From Mantis religiosa (taxonomy: Eukaryota; Arthropoda; Insecta; Mantodea; Mantidae): a stretch of DNA of 64,000 nucleotides. Shown here piece after piece: positions 49,094 to 59,962 of this stretch (position 1 is the first letter of the stretch; each line of letters begins with the position of its first letter). Made by a program: the position numbers and the translations under genes. The stretch is taken from positions 224,767,625 to 224,831,624 of the forward strand of contig CM060947.1 of assembly GCA_030765055.1 (NCBI GenBank), read 5' to 3'. The notes under the pieces are model-generated. The model had not been told where the DNA came from, searched no databases, and saw nothing but the letters and a program-made list of their open reading frames with translations.

Positions 49094-49612
49094 GGATTGG
49101 GACAGAGGGCGGCCGACCCAAGGAGCCACGACAGTGAAGAGGGCAGGGTCTCAATAGTTTACTTGGATAGACTTCCCCCGACAGACCAGGACAACGAACT
49201 CACTCCCCTACAGCGGGGCGGCAACGAGCACAGAAGCCGAGCTCTAATGGTCCCAAGGCAGGGGACCCGAGCACTAAAGGTCCCTGGCTGCCGGTCCCGA
49301 AATGGTCCCAGCAGAGGAGCGGAGAGCGGCAACTGGCCTACCGGAGGAGGAAGTAGTTTTCCTCAAAGCATATCATTCCGCATTGCACCGCCGAGACACC
49401 CGCCGACACTTCTACCCTGAAAGAGACCACCAGATTGGAGATGATATAATGATAATGATAATGGAGATGAAATAGAACAGGAAACTCGAGAGATGTAATT
49501 AACCTACCCAGCATTCGCCTAGCGACCCGGGAATACCCCGAAAATATCTATGGTTCAGGTAGGTTGGCCACAGGAATCGAACCCGCGCCTCCCGAATGCC
49601 ATTCCGCTCGGT
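49094..49612 (-). mobile_element. SINE-B copy 3, with perfect TSD
   Basis: The minus-strand head is at 49612 (accgagcggaatggcattcg then 'ggaggcgcgggttcgattcc'). The body resembles 42078-42727 but lacks its last part and ends near 49094 with 'cctctgtcccaatcc' read on the minus strand. A perfect 11-bp TSD gaaatttgggg lies at 49083-49093 and 49613-49623. A deletion in the head removed part of the A-box side. Confidence 0.9.
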
Positions 49613-49623
49613 GAAATTTGGGG

Positions 49624-50230
49624 ATCAAATATTCAAGGTTTTAATTACAAAATACTTCTCCGTTATTTGTCTGCTACAGCATCTGAGGAACATCTAGAGA
49701 AAATCTCAGTTAACAGCGACAGTGGCATTTTCTGGAAATAGACCACGCATTGATAACTGCAAGCCATAGAAACATTGCTACTTACTCGCTTTGGTACTTT
49801 AAAAAAACGAACTATATTTATTACTTATGATATGCAATTGAACGGCAGCGATCTTCAGCCGTATTAAGATAGTAAAGCAACGACCAGAAAGCCTTGTAGT
49901 TATAGGAACGTTCTTCTTTTTGTGGTTAACGTTCTGTTATGAATTTTATTAACATCATCAACATTTAGTCCAGAGACAATTAATATTTGAAACCGTTCAC
50001 AATGTAATTTATCTCATTATCGCTAGATATAAACTGCTGTAATGATTCTTCACTGTTGGATAGTCCAAAAGTGGAATTTGTGCATAGGATCCCGTCATTG
50101 AATATAATTTCTAGCATCAACGCCTCCGAGAGCTCATGTACAGAATGCTTTTTCGTCAGTTTGTTTTTCTCACTCTTTATTGTTTTGTCTGTCATTTACA
50201 CCCTACATAGAGAACCTAACATCGATAGCA
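49624..50230. other. Unassigned DNA
   Basis: No coding or repeat signal was recognised. Confidence 0.5.
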
Positions 50231-50231
50231 A

Positions 50232-50485
50232 GTGGGGGGGGGGGGGGCGCCCGCCTAGGTAGCGTAGACGGTAGCGTGTCTGCCTTACGTTCAAAAGGTC
50301 CCGAGTTCGAATCTCGGTCAGGGTGAGTTACCTGGATAAGGTTTCTTCTGCGGTTTTCCCTTATCCTGGAAGACGAATGTCGGGTAACTCCAAGCTCCAT
50401 GGACCCCGGATTCATTTGAGCATCATTTCACCTATTTCATTCACCGCCCGATATGACTTAACGTTGGAGGACGTAAAAAAAATGT
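50232..50485 (+). mobile_element. SINE-A, well-preserved plus copy
   Basis: A G run (50234-50247) leads into the head gcgcccgcctaggtagcgta, then 'gacggtagcgtgtctgcctt' and the B box 'gagttcgaatctcgg'. The body has 'gtgagttacctggataagg', 'ttatcctggaagacgaatgt' and 'cgggtaactccaagctcc'. It ends 'cgttggaggacgt' plus an A8 tail. This is the best guide to the SINE-A consensus in the window. No clear TSD was found. Confidence 0.85.
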
Positions 50486-50780
50486 AGCTGCAGTTAGTAT
50501 AACTCAAACATAAAATCAAAGTCTATTAGATATTTGAAAACTCAGCTCTTCGAAGAATGCTACAGGCAGATTTGGAAGAAAACCTCTTTCATACCAACTA
50601 TCCTTTAGATGGAAAATCTTTCGAAAAATCTGACTGTGTAAAAATGGCTCTAAAAAGGTTGAATTAGATATGGTATCTCTTCATGAGAGATCAAATATAT
50701 AATTTTAATTTTATGGAGTACCCTCTGAAGTTCTCTTTGTTCTGGGTAAGTTTTTCATAAATGGTAAACTTTAAGAGGTA
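50486..50780. other. Unassigned DNA
   Basis: No coding or repeat signal was recognised. Confidence 0.5.
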
Positions 50781-50782
50781 TA

Positions 50783-51863
50783 GGGTAAGGGCCCCATATT
50801 TCGGATATCATTTTTATTTTTAGGTATTCTACATGTTATATTACACCAATAGTCACGAAATTGTGTGACAGCGTTCTTTATTTATATTAGCTTACAGTTC
50901 CAGTGTCAAAAAGTGTCTTATAAGATGAGTTCACATAAGACATAATGAAAACCATTAAAGAGCATTTGGATTAGGTTGCAAAAATGGTGCCTAATTTCGG
51001 ATACTTTTGTGGAGTGCGGTAAGTTAGAGTGCCTTCATAAAGTCCCTGAGACATTTTTCTCCCAGTCACACCGCTAATCGAATCAAATTGATGCTTTAGA
51101 TTGTTGATCGAAGCTATCTGGAATGCCATTCGTCTAATATCTTTCTTTCTAAGTCCAAAATAGCGATTATCCATAACCATACAGTATGGAGCCAGTTCGG
51201 TTTCTAGCTTCTCACCAAGTGTGCACTCTTTTCCGATTTTTATAGTCAACAAACTGCCAATATCTTTCCGCTTATGGTTTACATAATTCTCTAGTGTGGA
51301 GCGAGGTATGCCATACCATTTGGAAGCTTTTAAAAGTCCCATTTTCTTCTCCTTGACGGCCTTTACTGTTTATCTCATTACCTTTACTGACCATATCCTT
51401 CTGCGCCTTGGTGCCATCTGATAAACAAAAAGTGTTTTAGATCAGTAAAATATTTTTCATTCCTAAATTCGGATATTCGAATTTACGATGGCCTGTAGTA
51501 TCCAAAATTAAGAATTCCCATTAGATAAATAACAGCTTGGATTAAACAAGATATAAGTAATTTCAAATGTTAATGCACACAAGAAAACTATCATATACTA
51601 ACATATTACAGGCAGTAATTACGTGATTTAGGACCTTATCCTAAGCTCAAAAATTGCTCTGAAAAGTGGTCTTGAAACACACTGATCGTGAACAAAACAA
51701 CTTACGAATGCTACTTCAACACAACTAACTGCGTAATGGCTAGAGGTTCATCCGGTTCTTCCTCCTACTTGTTCACATGATTTCCGAGGGGTTGCATTAG
51801 CCCACGGAGCAGAAAATCTACCATCCGAAATTAGGTACCTATCCGAAATAGGTGCCATTACCC
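50783..51863 (-). mobile_element. pogo/Tigger-like element, deletion derivative
   Basis: The left end gggtaagggccccatatttc (then ggat) matches the inverted right end gggtaatggcacctatttcg (then gat). TA lies at 50781-50782 and 51864-51865. Copies of the subterminal motif 'atccgaaat' recur inside both ends (about 50990-51005 and 51820-51850). At 1081 bp it is about half or less of an autonomous pogo-type element. It keeps only the N-terminal third of the transposase gene. Confidence 0.82.
50971..51417 (-). pseudogene. pogo-like transposase, DNA-binding part only
   Basis: The minus-strand ATG at 51415-51417 is followed after 15 codons by one stop, then the frame continues to an internal ATG at 51342. 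From there 123 codons are open: KASKWYGIPRSTLENYVNHK is a psq-type helix-turn-helix. LGEKLETELAPYCMVMDNRY then FGLRKKDIRRMAFQIA matches the linker or CENP-B-like start seen in pogo transposases. After about residue 105 the text runs into the subterminal repeat, so the DDE domain is gone. A truncated protein from the internal ATG could still bind DNA. Confidence 0.78.
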
Positions 51864-51865
51864 TA

Positions 51866-52084
51866 CAAAACCATACTACAGGGAAAACAGACCTTCTTAA
51901 GGCAAAAAACCTAACAGTGAGATGTTCATTGTTAGTTTACATACTGCAATATTTTTCTTAGGTCATTAGTGCCCTCTTATGTTCCTTGCACTGTCAAGGC
52001 TGTCATGTGAAAATTACCTGTTAGAATATCTGAATAAGTCCTATGCATACTGCATTTCCTTATATATAAGGAAATATTGCACTT
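51866..52084. other. Unassigned DNA
   Basis: A short gap between the pogo-like element and repeat X. Confidence 0.5.
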
Positions 52085-52800
52085 TTTTTTTCCGGCACTC
52101 ATTTCCTTGTCCTCCCGATTCGAAGCGGTGTTTACTCGCGGGATCGCTTCGGATACCCACCGCTTCTCTCTTTGAGCGCTGTGACCTCCAAAAGTCTTTC
52201 TAGCTGTACTGCTTCGAGTCGGGAGGGCAGTTGGTGCTTGATGTCGAAGCGGTTAAGTCAGGGATAAGTGCACCAAGTTTTGGTTTTTTTATAATATTTC
52301 TTTGAGTTTTCATGATCGCTTTTTGTGAGCCGTGATTGTTTAATGGGCTATTTCCTTCAATTCCGGTACCAGAAGCTTTATTGTATTTCCCTTCTTTAGG
52401 TTTCTGGGCTTAAAAGCGGTGACCGCTAGCTAGCTAGCTTGGCTTTTCTACATCTTTAAATGGGGGATGAAATTTAACTGTCGGCTTACCTTAAGTCATT
52501 TATGTATTCAAAGGTTTTACGATATTACTCATGTAATTGTTCTACTTAGTTATTTTGCTTTGATAAATGTTTACTGTGTAGTTATTGGCTAGCATCACCA
52601 TTAATTTAAATATTTTATGAGACCCTTGTTATCCTCATACTTTATTAATATTCTTCTAGGAAATTTGTTGGTATTAGAGTAATTTTGGCTAAAGATTGTG
52701 ATGCTCTGTGTTTCCTTGTGCTATTATAAAGGAAGCACATATTGCTATAATGAAAATTCTATATTTGTTATAATCAAGTATTGTAGTAATAAATTATAGC
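52085..52800 (+). repeat. Dispersed repeat X, copy 2
   Basis: Same orientation and block order as 13010-13505, but longer because of extra AT-rich insertions. Visible shared blocks are 'gggatcgcttcggatacccaccg' against 'ggaatcgcttctgacttccaccg', 'gctgtgacctccaaaag', 'tttaatgggctatttcc', 'accagaagctttattg' and 'tgctctgtgtttccttgtg'. The class is unknown. Confidence 0.55.
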
Positions 52801-53689
52801 ATTTTAATTGTTTATAGGGAGCAACATTGTATGCCATGTACCCTAACCTCGACCTCTGAGCTTTAGGGTTTGTAGGGCCTAAATTCCTCACTTTAGTTTA
52901 GGCTCTTTAGAGAGTGCTTAGGTGTGAAGTGCGCGGCCAGGATCGTCCAGAATAACATACAATTATTTTTGCAAATGTTTTTCTCGATTAAGTGAAGTAG
53001 ATGGAAAAACAAGCATTTTTAAGTTGACAAGAATGAGTGGCGAAAGTCATGTGAGTGCATAAATCAGGTTTCGAGTTTGTTTTATTATAATTACCCGGGG
53101 AGATTTTCACGGACTGAAACTGATATAGCGTTGGTGTTCGAACCCACAAAGCTAAGTTGCGTTCATCAATCAATATAGCCGTGGTTTATTGGTGTCTCTC
53201 TATTTTTAAAGCAGTCAATTCGTTCGCTCCATTTAACACTATTTCACCTCTTTCACAGTCCAATACCAACTGCTGCCAATTCCAATTCCCAGTTGACATT
53301 TACAAATGCAGCAATCATACTTCAATATTTCCACCATCAATTGCCTTCATAACCACCTCCCAACTTAGATAATTGATATCTGCAACACTAACAACATGCT
53401 TCATTGCGTAAAAAAGGCTTTTCACAAACTTTACCCAATGAATAATCGATACTGCAAACAGCAGTCTGTGTCTCTAAAGGGAATACAGCGCTTTCATGTG
53501 CTTTAAATAATGTTATTCCTTTACAGTGCAGTGTTTGAATTGAAATTGGGACGTAATACAATTTTACGGCACCAAGCTGTAAATAATGTCACTGTTAAAG
53601 AGTTACCAAAGTTCTCCTCTTTTGCACGCTGTGAGTATATCAGTGAAATATGACTGTGACGAGGTTTGAGGCGGGATCAATGAAATCTT
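52801..53689. other. Unassigned DNA
   Basis: No coding or repeat signal was recognised. Confidence 0.5.
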
Positions 53690-54110
53690 TTATATCTATC
53701 CTATGACAGGAAATTCTCCGCGGAAAGGTGCGGCGAGGAAAAACTAATGGTGACTGCAATAAGAAGAGATGACAGCAGAGGGCAGGGACCAGCACAGCTG
53801 CATATTCAAACACCCTGGTGGCAAACAACGGCTTCCATTCCACCTTGAGCGCTTAAGTAACCCCTGGGGGATCCGGGACTCAAAGACCTTCCCCCCAAAA
53901 AACAGAGGACGAAATTTGCAATAAACAATGCAACTACCGTGCAAAACAAAGCCCTCGCCGATAGCGATAACCCTGGAACAGTCAACGAGTATGGAAGGTG
54001 AAATGATATGTGAAGCGAGGTGGAATGGTAGGACAGGAAGTTTGTCTAGCGATACGAGAAACTCCGGAAGAAGCCCATGATTTAGGGAGGCCGGTCACGG
54101 TAATGTAAGC
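53690..54110 (-). repeat. Probable SINE-B relative, strongly diverged
   Basis: The order of 'agagggcagggacc', then 'gaaatgatatgtgaagcgagg', 'aggaagtttgtctagcgata' and 'agcccatgatttagggagg' followed by 'ccggtcacgg' parallels the 42078-42727 copy. Identity is low and the head is not readable. Confidence 0.4.
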
Positions 54111-54969
54111 CATGTCAGACTAGGAGAAGACAGCTTAGTGGCAGTGTGACATCAGCTCCGTCAGATTTCACCGCTAAATATGCTCCCGAACGAAAGGCAG
54201 GTTAGCGTGTGAGGTCATCGTGCTGATTTCTGCTGCGGGAAGGCAAGGGAATAGTTTCATGTATGCAGGTTCCAACAGCGTAGGAAAGACAGGAAACGTA
54301 TTGTACAACTGTACAACTCACATCTTGGCTGTTGTAATATTAATGCCTACTGCTTTAATTACACAATTGGTCACAGTTTATAAACAATTACATTTTGGCT
54401 CTGTGCTACTACGAATGTATGTAACACTTCAAATCGTAGTTTATCTGAAGGTCAGGCATATTATAAGGTAAATAAAATGAAACTTTAAATAAAATAAAGT
54501 ACTTTTCTCTTAAAATTAGAGGTGACAAACTCAGAGCAGAATTACGTGGATATTTTGTGACATTTTCTGTTTCGTTTTTCTTTAACTAGTTTATCATTGC
54601 CAGGACGTAATGTCTGGGAAATTTGTAATCAAAGGCTGCATGTTAGTCTGTGATCTGACAAGGTACTTCGGGGTTTGGATACAACCTCGAAGATGTGGTT
54701 TGGGGGACATTCTTGTAAAAATCAGACAAGTCTTCTTCTGTGTATATTTGTCCTTCAATAAATCATCAAATTGTAAATTTAACAGTTCCTTTAGCTACGC
54801 GACAGCTACATTGCTGTCATCGAGTGTGCTAAACCTGACTAGACCCTCAGATTCTGTACTCACAGCGCCATTTATATAGGTAACTTGGTGCTACACGGCT
54901 CTTGCCTGACGTCACACGCACTGCAGGCCTCGCTCCCGGCTGAAATACGTCACAACTCACGAAGCTGTC
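54111..54969. other. Unassigned DNA
   Basis: It has a TATA-like 'atttatatagg' near 54869 and a 'ctgacgtcac' near 54907, which might be a promoter. There is no gene to support it. Confidence 0.35.
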
Positions 54970-55548
54970 TTCCTATGTATCAGACGATAAATGAAATGGT
55001 GGATGATGCAATGGTGCTGAAATGAGTTCAGGGCCCTTAGAGCTTAGAGTTACCTGACATTACCGAGCGGGATGGCTCAGGCTGAGATTCGGGAGGCGCG
55101 GGTTCGATTCTTGTGGTCGACCTACTTGACCCATAGGCTTTTCGGGATTTTCCCAGGTCGCCAGGCCAATACTGGGCAGGTTAATTACAGTTCCCGAAAT
55201 TCCAGTCCCTCCATTTCATCTCCATTATCATTTCACTTCATCTCTCTTCTGCTTGAAGGTTAGAAGTGTCGGCAGGTGTCTCGGCGCTGTCGTGACTCCT
55301 TAGGTTGGCCGCCTTCTGTATCCTCTGACCTCATGCTTCCTTCCGGGGATGCCCCACTTGGGGCTTAGATACAATAAACCACAGGTTTTGGTACCGAATC
55401 CCCAGCGCAGTAATCCTAATCCTACCTGATATTCGTCCTCCAGTATAAGGGAACACACTCTATAAATGCATATCCAGATAACTCACCTTGACTGAATTAT
55501 AAGTTATATCCTCTTAACATGAGGCAGAAACGCTACCACACCGAGAGT
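54970..55548 (-). mobile_element. SINE-A, split by a SINE-B
   Basis: The left part 54970-55060 ('atcagacgataaatgaaatgg', 'gagttcagggcccttagagc', 'ttagagttacctgacat') and the right part 55434-55548 ('agataactcaccttgac', 'cttaacatgaggcagaaacg', 'ctacca') join into one minus-strand SINE-A when 55061-55433 is removed. The copy is diverged. Confidence 0.82.
55061..55422 (+). mobile_element. SINE-B copy 4, short form, nested in SINE-A
   Basis: The plus-strand head accgagcgggatggctcagg with the B box 'gggttcgattcttgtgg' is the best preserved SINE-B head here. The body passes 'gtcgccaggccaatactgg', 'ccatttcatctccattatca' and 'ggtgtctcggcgctgtcgtg' to the tail 'ggtaccgaatccccagcgc'. TSDs tacctgacatt (55051-55061) and tacctgatatt (55423-55433) differ at one base. 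At about 362 bp it lacks the GC-rich middle of the long form. Confidence 0.9.
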
Positions 55549-56575
55549 CGGGCTAAGAGCTAGACAACAAATCGTCACATGATAGCCTACGACCCAGAAC
55601 TTAACACATAGCGAGAGAATATCTCCGAGATACCTGATAAGTGATTTTAGTGCAAATAAAACTTTTAAAGTAAACAAGGAGTAAGACAGAAATAAAACTT
55701 TCAAGATCTTGTGGATACATCAGGATACTATAGACACAAACGTTGTGTACATATAACACTTTTTGAAGCAAAGTGAAACACAAGGGCGCTGGGTTTTAGC
55801 ATGACATTTTTAAATACATGCGAGACAGTAAGGACGCGAAAGTTTCCGGAACTATGCAAGTAAATTTATTATTTCAAAATGAACACAGTGAGTGAAGGAT
55901 AATAGTCTTCGGGACATTAATGATGTAACTATGACAACGTAATATGGGAAGAAATTATTGAATGTTTTAAAAGATTTTGTTCTTCTTCTTATGAAAGTCT
56001 TAGAGGTGAGACGTGTATTTGTCTATGCAAGTATGTGCAGAAACAATTTTGTGTGTGCATCAGAGATGCATAAATAGCGTGTGCGCATGAAAACATATAG
56101 TTCATCGATGCATCAACCGCTGTTTGTAAAAAGACTACACTAATAATATTTATAACTGTATCAAAGAGCTTAACATGTTTATGAGGAATTAAATTTCCAT
56201 CTTTGAACAAGAAAAGTATTACTTGTTCATTCTTCGACACTTGTAATACTTTCTCAGCCCTGTTACCGCGAACCTGGGAAGAAAAAGATCTCATCGTTCA
56301 AGCATTACAGATGCGCCTACTCATCCCGAGTTGCAGAATAAACCTCTAGATTTCTCCAAGATCGTCACCAAAGGTGAGAAATGCATTATCATAGCATCTT
56401 CAAACATCGCATGTATGTAAACTATTGCTTCAAGATGATCGCCACAGCGTGGGGATTTTAGAACACCGTCGTCGTCTACAGTCATCATAAATTGCTTCAC
56501 TCTAATTCGTAGAGAGACATTGCCACTCTAGAGCAACTCCAGGAAAAAACCCGATATTGCGAAGCGCCGCCCATT
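55549..56575. other. Unassigned DNA
   Basis: No coding or repeat signal was recognised. Confidence 0.5.
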
Positions 56576-56577
56576 TA

Positions 56578-57551
56578 CGAGGCATGTTTGTTAAGTCAGT
56601 ACCGTTTTGCGATTCCCTCGCCGCAGCGCTAAAGTAGGCGTTCCGCGCATGCGCGCTGGTTATCTACGTCTCTTGTCTACGCACTGACGCCATTACAGTC
56701 TGATTCTTCATTGTATACGTTGATTACTGAGTGTTTAAGATGTCTTCGACAATCGTGAGTCCCGCCGATTGTGAAGTACGGGCTGTTATACCATTTCTTA
56801 GTGCCAAAGGTGTAAACCCGATCGATATTCATTGTGGGATCTGTGGAGTTTATGGAAAGAACATTATGAGTGATGGAATGGTAAGGAAATGGGCGAGAGC
56901 ATTTAAAGATGGCCGCACAAATGTGCAAATGAAGAACGGAGTGGGCGTGCTTCAGTCGTTACTGAAGATTTGGTGCGGAAAGTAGACGAAAAGGTGAGAG
57001 AAAGCAGACGCTTTACAATTTCATCATTGTGCGACTATTTTCCTCAATATTCGCGTAGAGCTCTGTATCGCATTATGACCTAGAACTTCAAGTACTGGAA
57101 ATTGTGTTCACGTTGGGTTCCGAATATGTTGACGGATTTGCACAAAACCCAACGCTTAGGCAGTGCATTGACTTTCCTTGAGCGGTACCACAATGAAGGT
57201 GAAGATTTTTTAGACCAAATTGTTTCTGGTGACGAAACATGGATGGCCTACGTCACACCAGAATCGAAACAACAATCCATGGAATGGCGACATTCATCAT
57301 CAATCACAAAAGTGAAGTTTAAGCAAATAAATTCTGCCCGGAAAATCATGTGCACAGTTTTTTTTGGACAGAAAAGGAGTATTGCTAGTAGAGTTTCTGC
57401 CTCGTAATGAGACAATCAATGCAACGTCTTATTGTGAGACATTGAACAATCTGCGCGGTGCAAACCAGAGCAAAAGACGTGGCAAATTGAGTAAGGGTAT
57501 CGTTTTGCTGCATGGCATCTCTAGCGCAATATACACAGCTAAAGCGACGTA
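56578..57551 (+). mobile_element. mariner M6, 3'-truncated
   Basis: The left TIR cgaggcatgtttgttaagtc, then agtaccg, follows a TA at 56576-56577. The element can be followed to about 57551, where similarity stops within the second catalytic region. No right TIR is visible. Confidence 0.88.
56740..57551 (+). pseudogene. mariner transposase relic (M6)
   Basis: The ATG at 56740 gives MSSTIVSPADCEVRAVIPFL and the HTH (MSDGMVRKWARAFKDGRTNV). A frame change near 56930 leads to RSGRASVVTEDLVRKVDEKV and FTISSLCDYFP, then a TAG at 57081. After it CSRWVPNMLTDLHKTQRLGS, the first catalytic block VSGDETWMAY and ESKQQSMEWRHSSS follow. Another shift in a T run near 57360 leads to RKGVLLVEFLPRNETINA. The second Asp block is scrambled (LLHGISS) and the rest is missing. 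Confidence 0.9.
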
Positions 57552-58499
57552 AAATAAATAGGGGAAAACATGAAATACTTACCTTTTACTCTGGTTATAT
57601 CACTTCACTGATGGTGTCATGTAACTAAACTTATTCCGCCTCATATCTAACCAAAGTAAATTAATTTTACCATACAAATAAACTATTTCACTCCTTTCAC
57701 ACTTCCTCAACAAATGTGTTACTAATTAAACTTCAAAAATGAAAAGGAATGTAAAAGAAAGTTATAAAGATATCATGAAGAAACTGTAATAAAGCAAAGG
57801 CAAAGACCATGAAAAATTGAAGTGATAATTTGGAAGTATTGAAGACTTATCTTCGAATTTCCGTTATATGTAGTGTAGACTAAATAGATTAGGTAACGGA
57901 AGGGACTACTAGAAAGTCAACGCGCAAGGGCCTTTTGTGCATACTCCCCCGGGAGAAATGGCAGGAAACGTATGGCTGCAAGAGGACCAACGCAGACACC
58001 AGAGTTGCCAGCTCTTTTTTTCCTGAAATTCGGCTTGCTAGTCTTAAAAATCTGCTAAATCGGCCAGAAAGTAAGCGTGGTCTCGCCCGTATTTACTGCC
58101 AAGTATTAGAAATCCTGTAAACGGTATACATGTCCTGTTTTTACAATACACCTGATTACGTAAAGCATCTCTTGTTTTATATGTGATAAAATCTCATATA
58201 TAGCTAGAGGATGTGAAGGACATTAAACACAACTCACTTGAAGTGAAATACTGGAATATCATGGTCAACCGCAGTTTCAATGAATTCTAAATATGACGGT
58301 GCTGATTTATCTGTACTACATAATGTCCCTGCTAAGCTTAAATAAAAACATATAATTTAATTTACAGGACTAACAGTATTAAAGAAATAAACGTTTGCTG
58401 ACATATTATTTAGAAATATTACTTTTTTTTCCAGAATTATATCATACATTTTAAAGATGTGATGAGAAGACCTCCTAGGTCTAGAAAATCAGCACAAAT
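57552..58499. other. Unassigned DNA
   Basis: No coding or repeat signal was recognised. Confidence 0.5.
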
Positions 58500-58539
58500 C
58501 CTCAATATAAGAAAGGATATAGCCAGATTGAAAAATACA

Positions 58540-58614
58540 ATGGCATAGCCGGGATTTGAACCACGGATCCTCTGGTTTCCATCCAGCCGCTCTAAACCAT
58601 TGAGATACTATGGC
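58540..58614 (-). other. tRNA-like block of SINE-D, unit 1 of second array
   Basis: Same fold on the minus strand as at 34702-34776, with one acceptor base change (plus strand 'tggcatag' instead of 'tgccatag') and a B box 'ggttcaaatcccgg'. Confidence 0.55.
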
Positions 58615-59005
58615 CAACGTGCCATAATAACATTAAATTCTCCAACCGACTCGTGTTTTTCCGGTAAAACACTTAGGAGTTCTCATAAACACATGAGACA
58701 ACTACCTTAATGGCGACTTACTATGCTGTAAATACTTTAAGGTCCGGGTCTTATAGGTACAATTAATGGAAATTAGTTGTTCTTTCACACTAGCCGTGTG
58801 TAGGACGCACTATGAAAGGATAGAGCCAGACTGAAAAATCCAATGCCATAGCCTGGATTTGAACCACGTCCAGCCGCTCAAAAGTACTTACAGCATAATA
58901 AGTCGTCATTAAGGTAGTTGTCTCATGTATTTATGAGAACTCCTAAGTAGTTTACCGGGAAAAACACGAGTAGGTTGGAGAATTTAAGGTCATGTTGGCA
59001 CATTG

Positions 59006-59079
59006 GCCATAGTAGCTCAATGGTTTAGAGCGGCTTGACGGAAACCAGATGATCCGTGGTTCAAATCCCGGCTATGGCA
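59006..59079 (+). other. tRNA-like block of SINE-D, inverted unit of second array
   Basis: 74 nt with perfect GCCATAG/CTATGGC acceptor pairing, D stem GCTC/GAGC and 'ggttcaaatcccgg'. The anticodon stem is weakened by one change (cttgacggaaaccag). Confidence 0.65.
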
Positions 59080-59166
59080 TTGAATTTTTCGGTCTGGCTC
59101 TATCCTTTCATAGCGCGTCCTACACACAGCTAGTGTGAAAGAACAATAAATTTCCCTCAATATAAG

Positions 59167-59823
59167 GTTTCGAAATAGCGTTATTCTGTACCTTAGCGGA
59201 GTTATAGCAAGTTTTATTTCACTGGGGCACTTCAGCTTCCGGACTAGACTAGACAAAGCAAAACTAGTAGTATACCTACAAAATTGCTGAGTTTCCTTAA
59301 GAAAGTCTCTTTTTCCTATAGAAAAGCCAACAGTCTCTCACTTTTCACAAAGATGATTTTCTGCTTCTAATTTCTTGATGAGTAAACAAGATCAAAGACA
59401 GGGAAATCATTCACTCCTCGAGCCTTCTGAAGCACTTTTCAATGCCACAGAACGACAGCGTAGTACATCCACGTGCTTTGGAAATTTCATAAGACGAATA
59501 ATAATGTTCACACAGACTATTGGAATATCTGTTTCTGAGTCCATGTCCATCTACTTGTTGGCACGCAATATCCGTACTTGCTCTTCAAATTTAGAAACCA
59601 AATATGTCTTGGGATACGAGTACAGAATATGAAAACAAAAGAAACTTCTTTGGAGATCTTTTTCCGAGCAGTATTTAAGCTTATTTTTAGCCGTAGTCAG
59701 TTGGTCATTTTATTCGGCAATTAATTTTAATCATTGAGTCTTTTAACATTGCATTTAATGGGAAATTAGATACATTTTCGGCTAAAAGAAATTCAAGGCA
59801 GGTTTGGCAATGCTAATATATGC
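59167..59823. other. Unassigned DNA
   Basis: No coding or repeat signal was recognised. Confidence 0.5.
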
Positions 59824-59962
59824 GTATTTTAATAGAAAATATAATTAAGGAGGTGAGAGTAATGCATGAATGTACCTTATATACACGAGAAATAGATCTA
59901 GTTGCGTACGCAGATGATGTTTTAATAAGTAACAGAGAGCACAATTTACAAAATTTGTTATA
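59824..59962 (+). pseudogene. LINE reverse transcriptase fragment with YADD
   Basis: The frame reads LIENIIKEVRVMHECTLYTR then EIDLVAYADDVLISNREHNL and a stop. YADD (59907-59918) is the catalytic box of reverse transcriptase, and the spacing from 'IxKEVxV' to 'AYADD' is that of arthropod RTE-like LINEs. The domain is cut off on both sides. The long minus-strand open frame over it (59813-60463) is a shadow. Confidence 0.75.

Larger units (their letters stand above)
58512..59154. mobile_element. Composite multimeric SINE-D, second array
   Basis: A minus unit (58512 to about 58767) is followed by a truncated minus unit (about 58768-58880). A plus unit (about 58881-59154) then starts directly at the 'aagtacttacagcata' block. 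The blocks are those of 34338-35397. A 12-bp direct repeat cctcaatataag flanks the array at 58500-58511 and 59155-59166, so it was inserted as one piece. Here the left end is shortened ('aaaggatatagcc') while the right end runs to the full 'aataaatttcc' end. In the 34-kb array the opposite is true. Confidence 0.82.
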
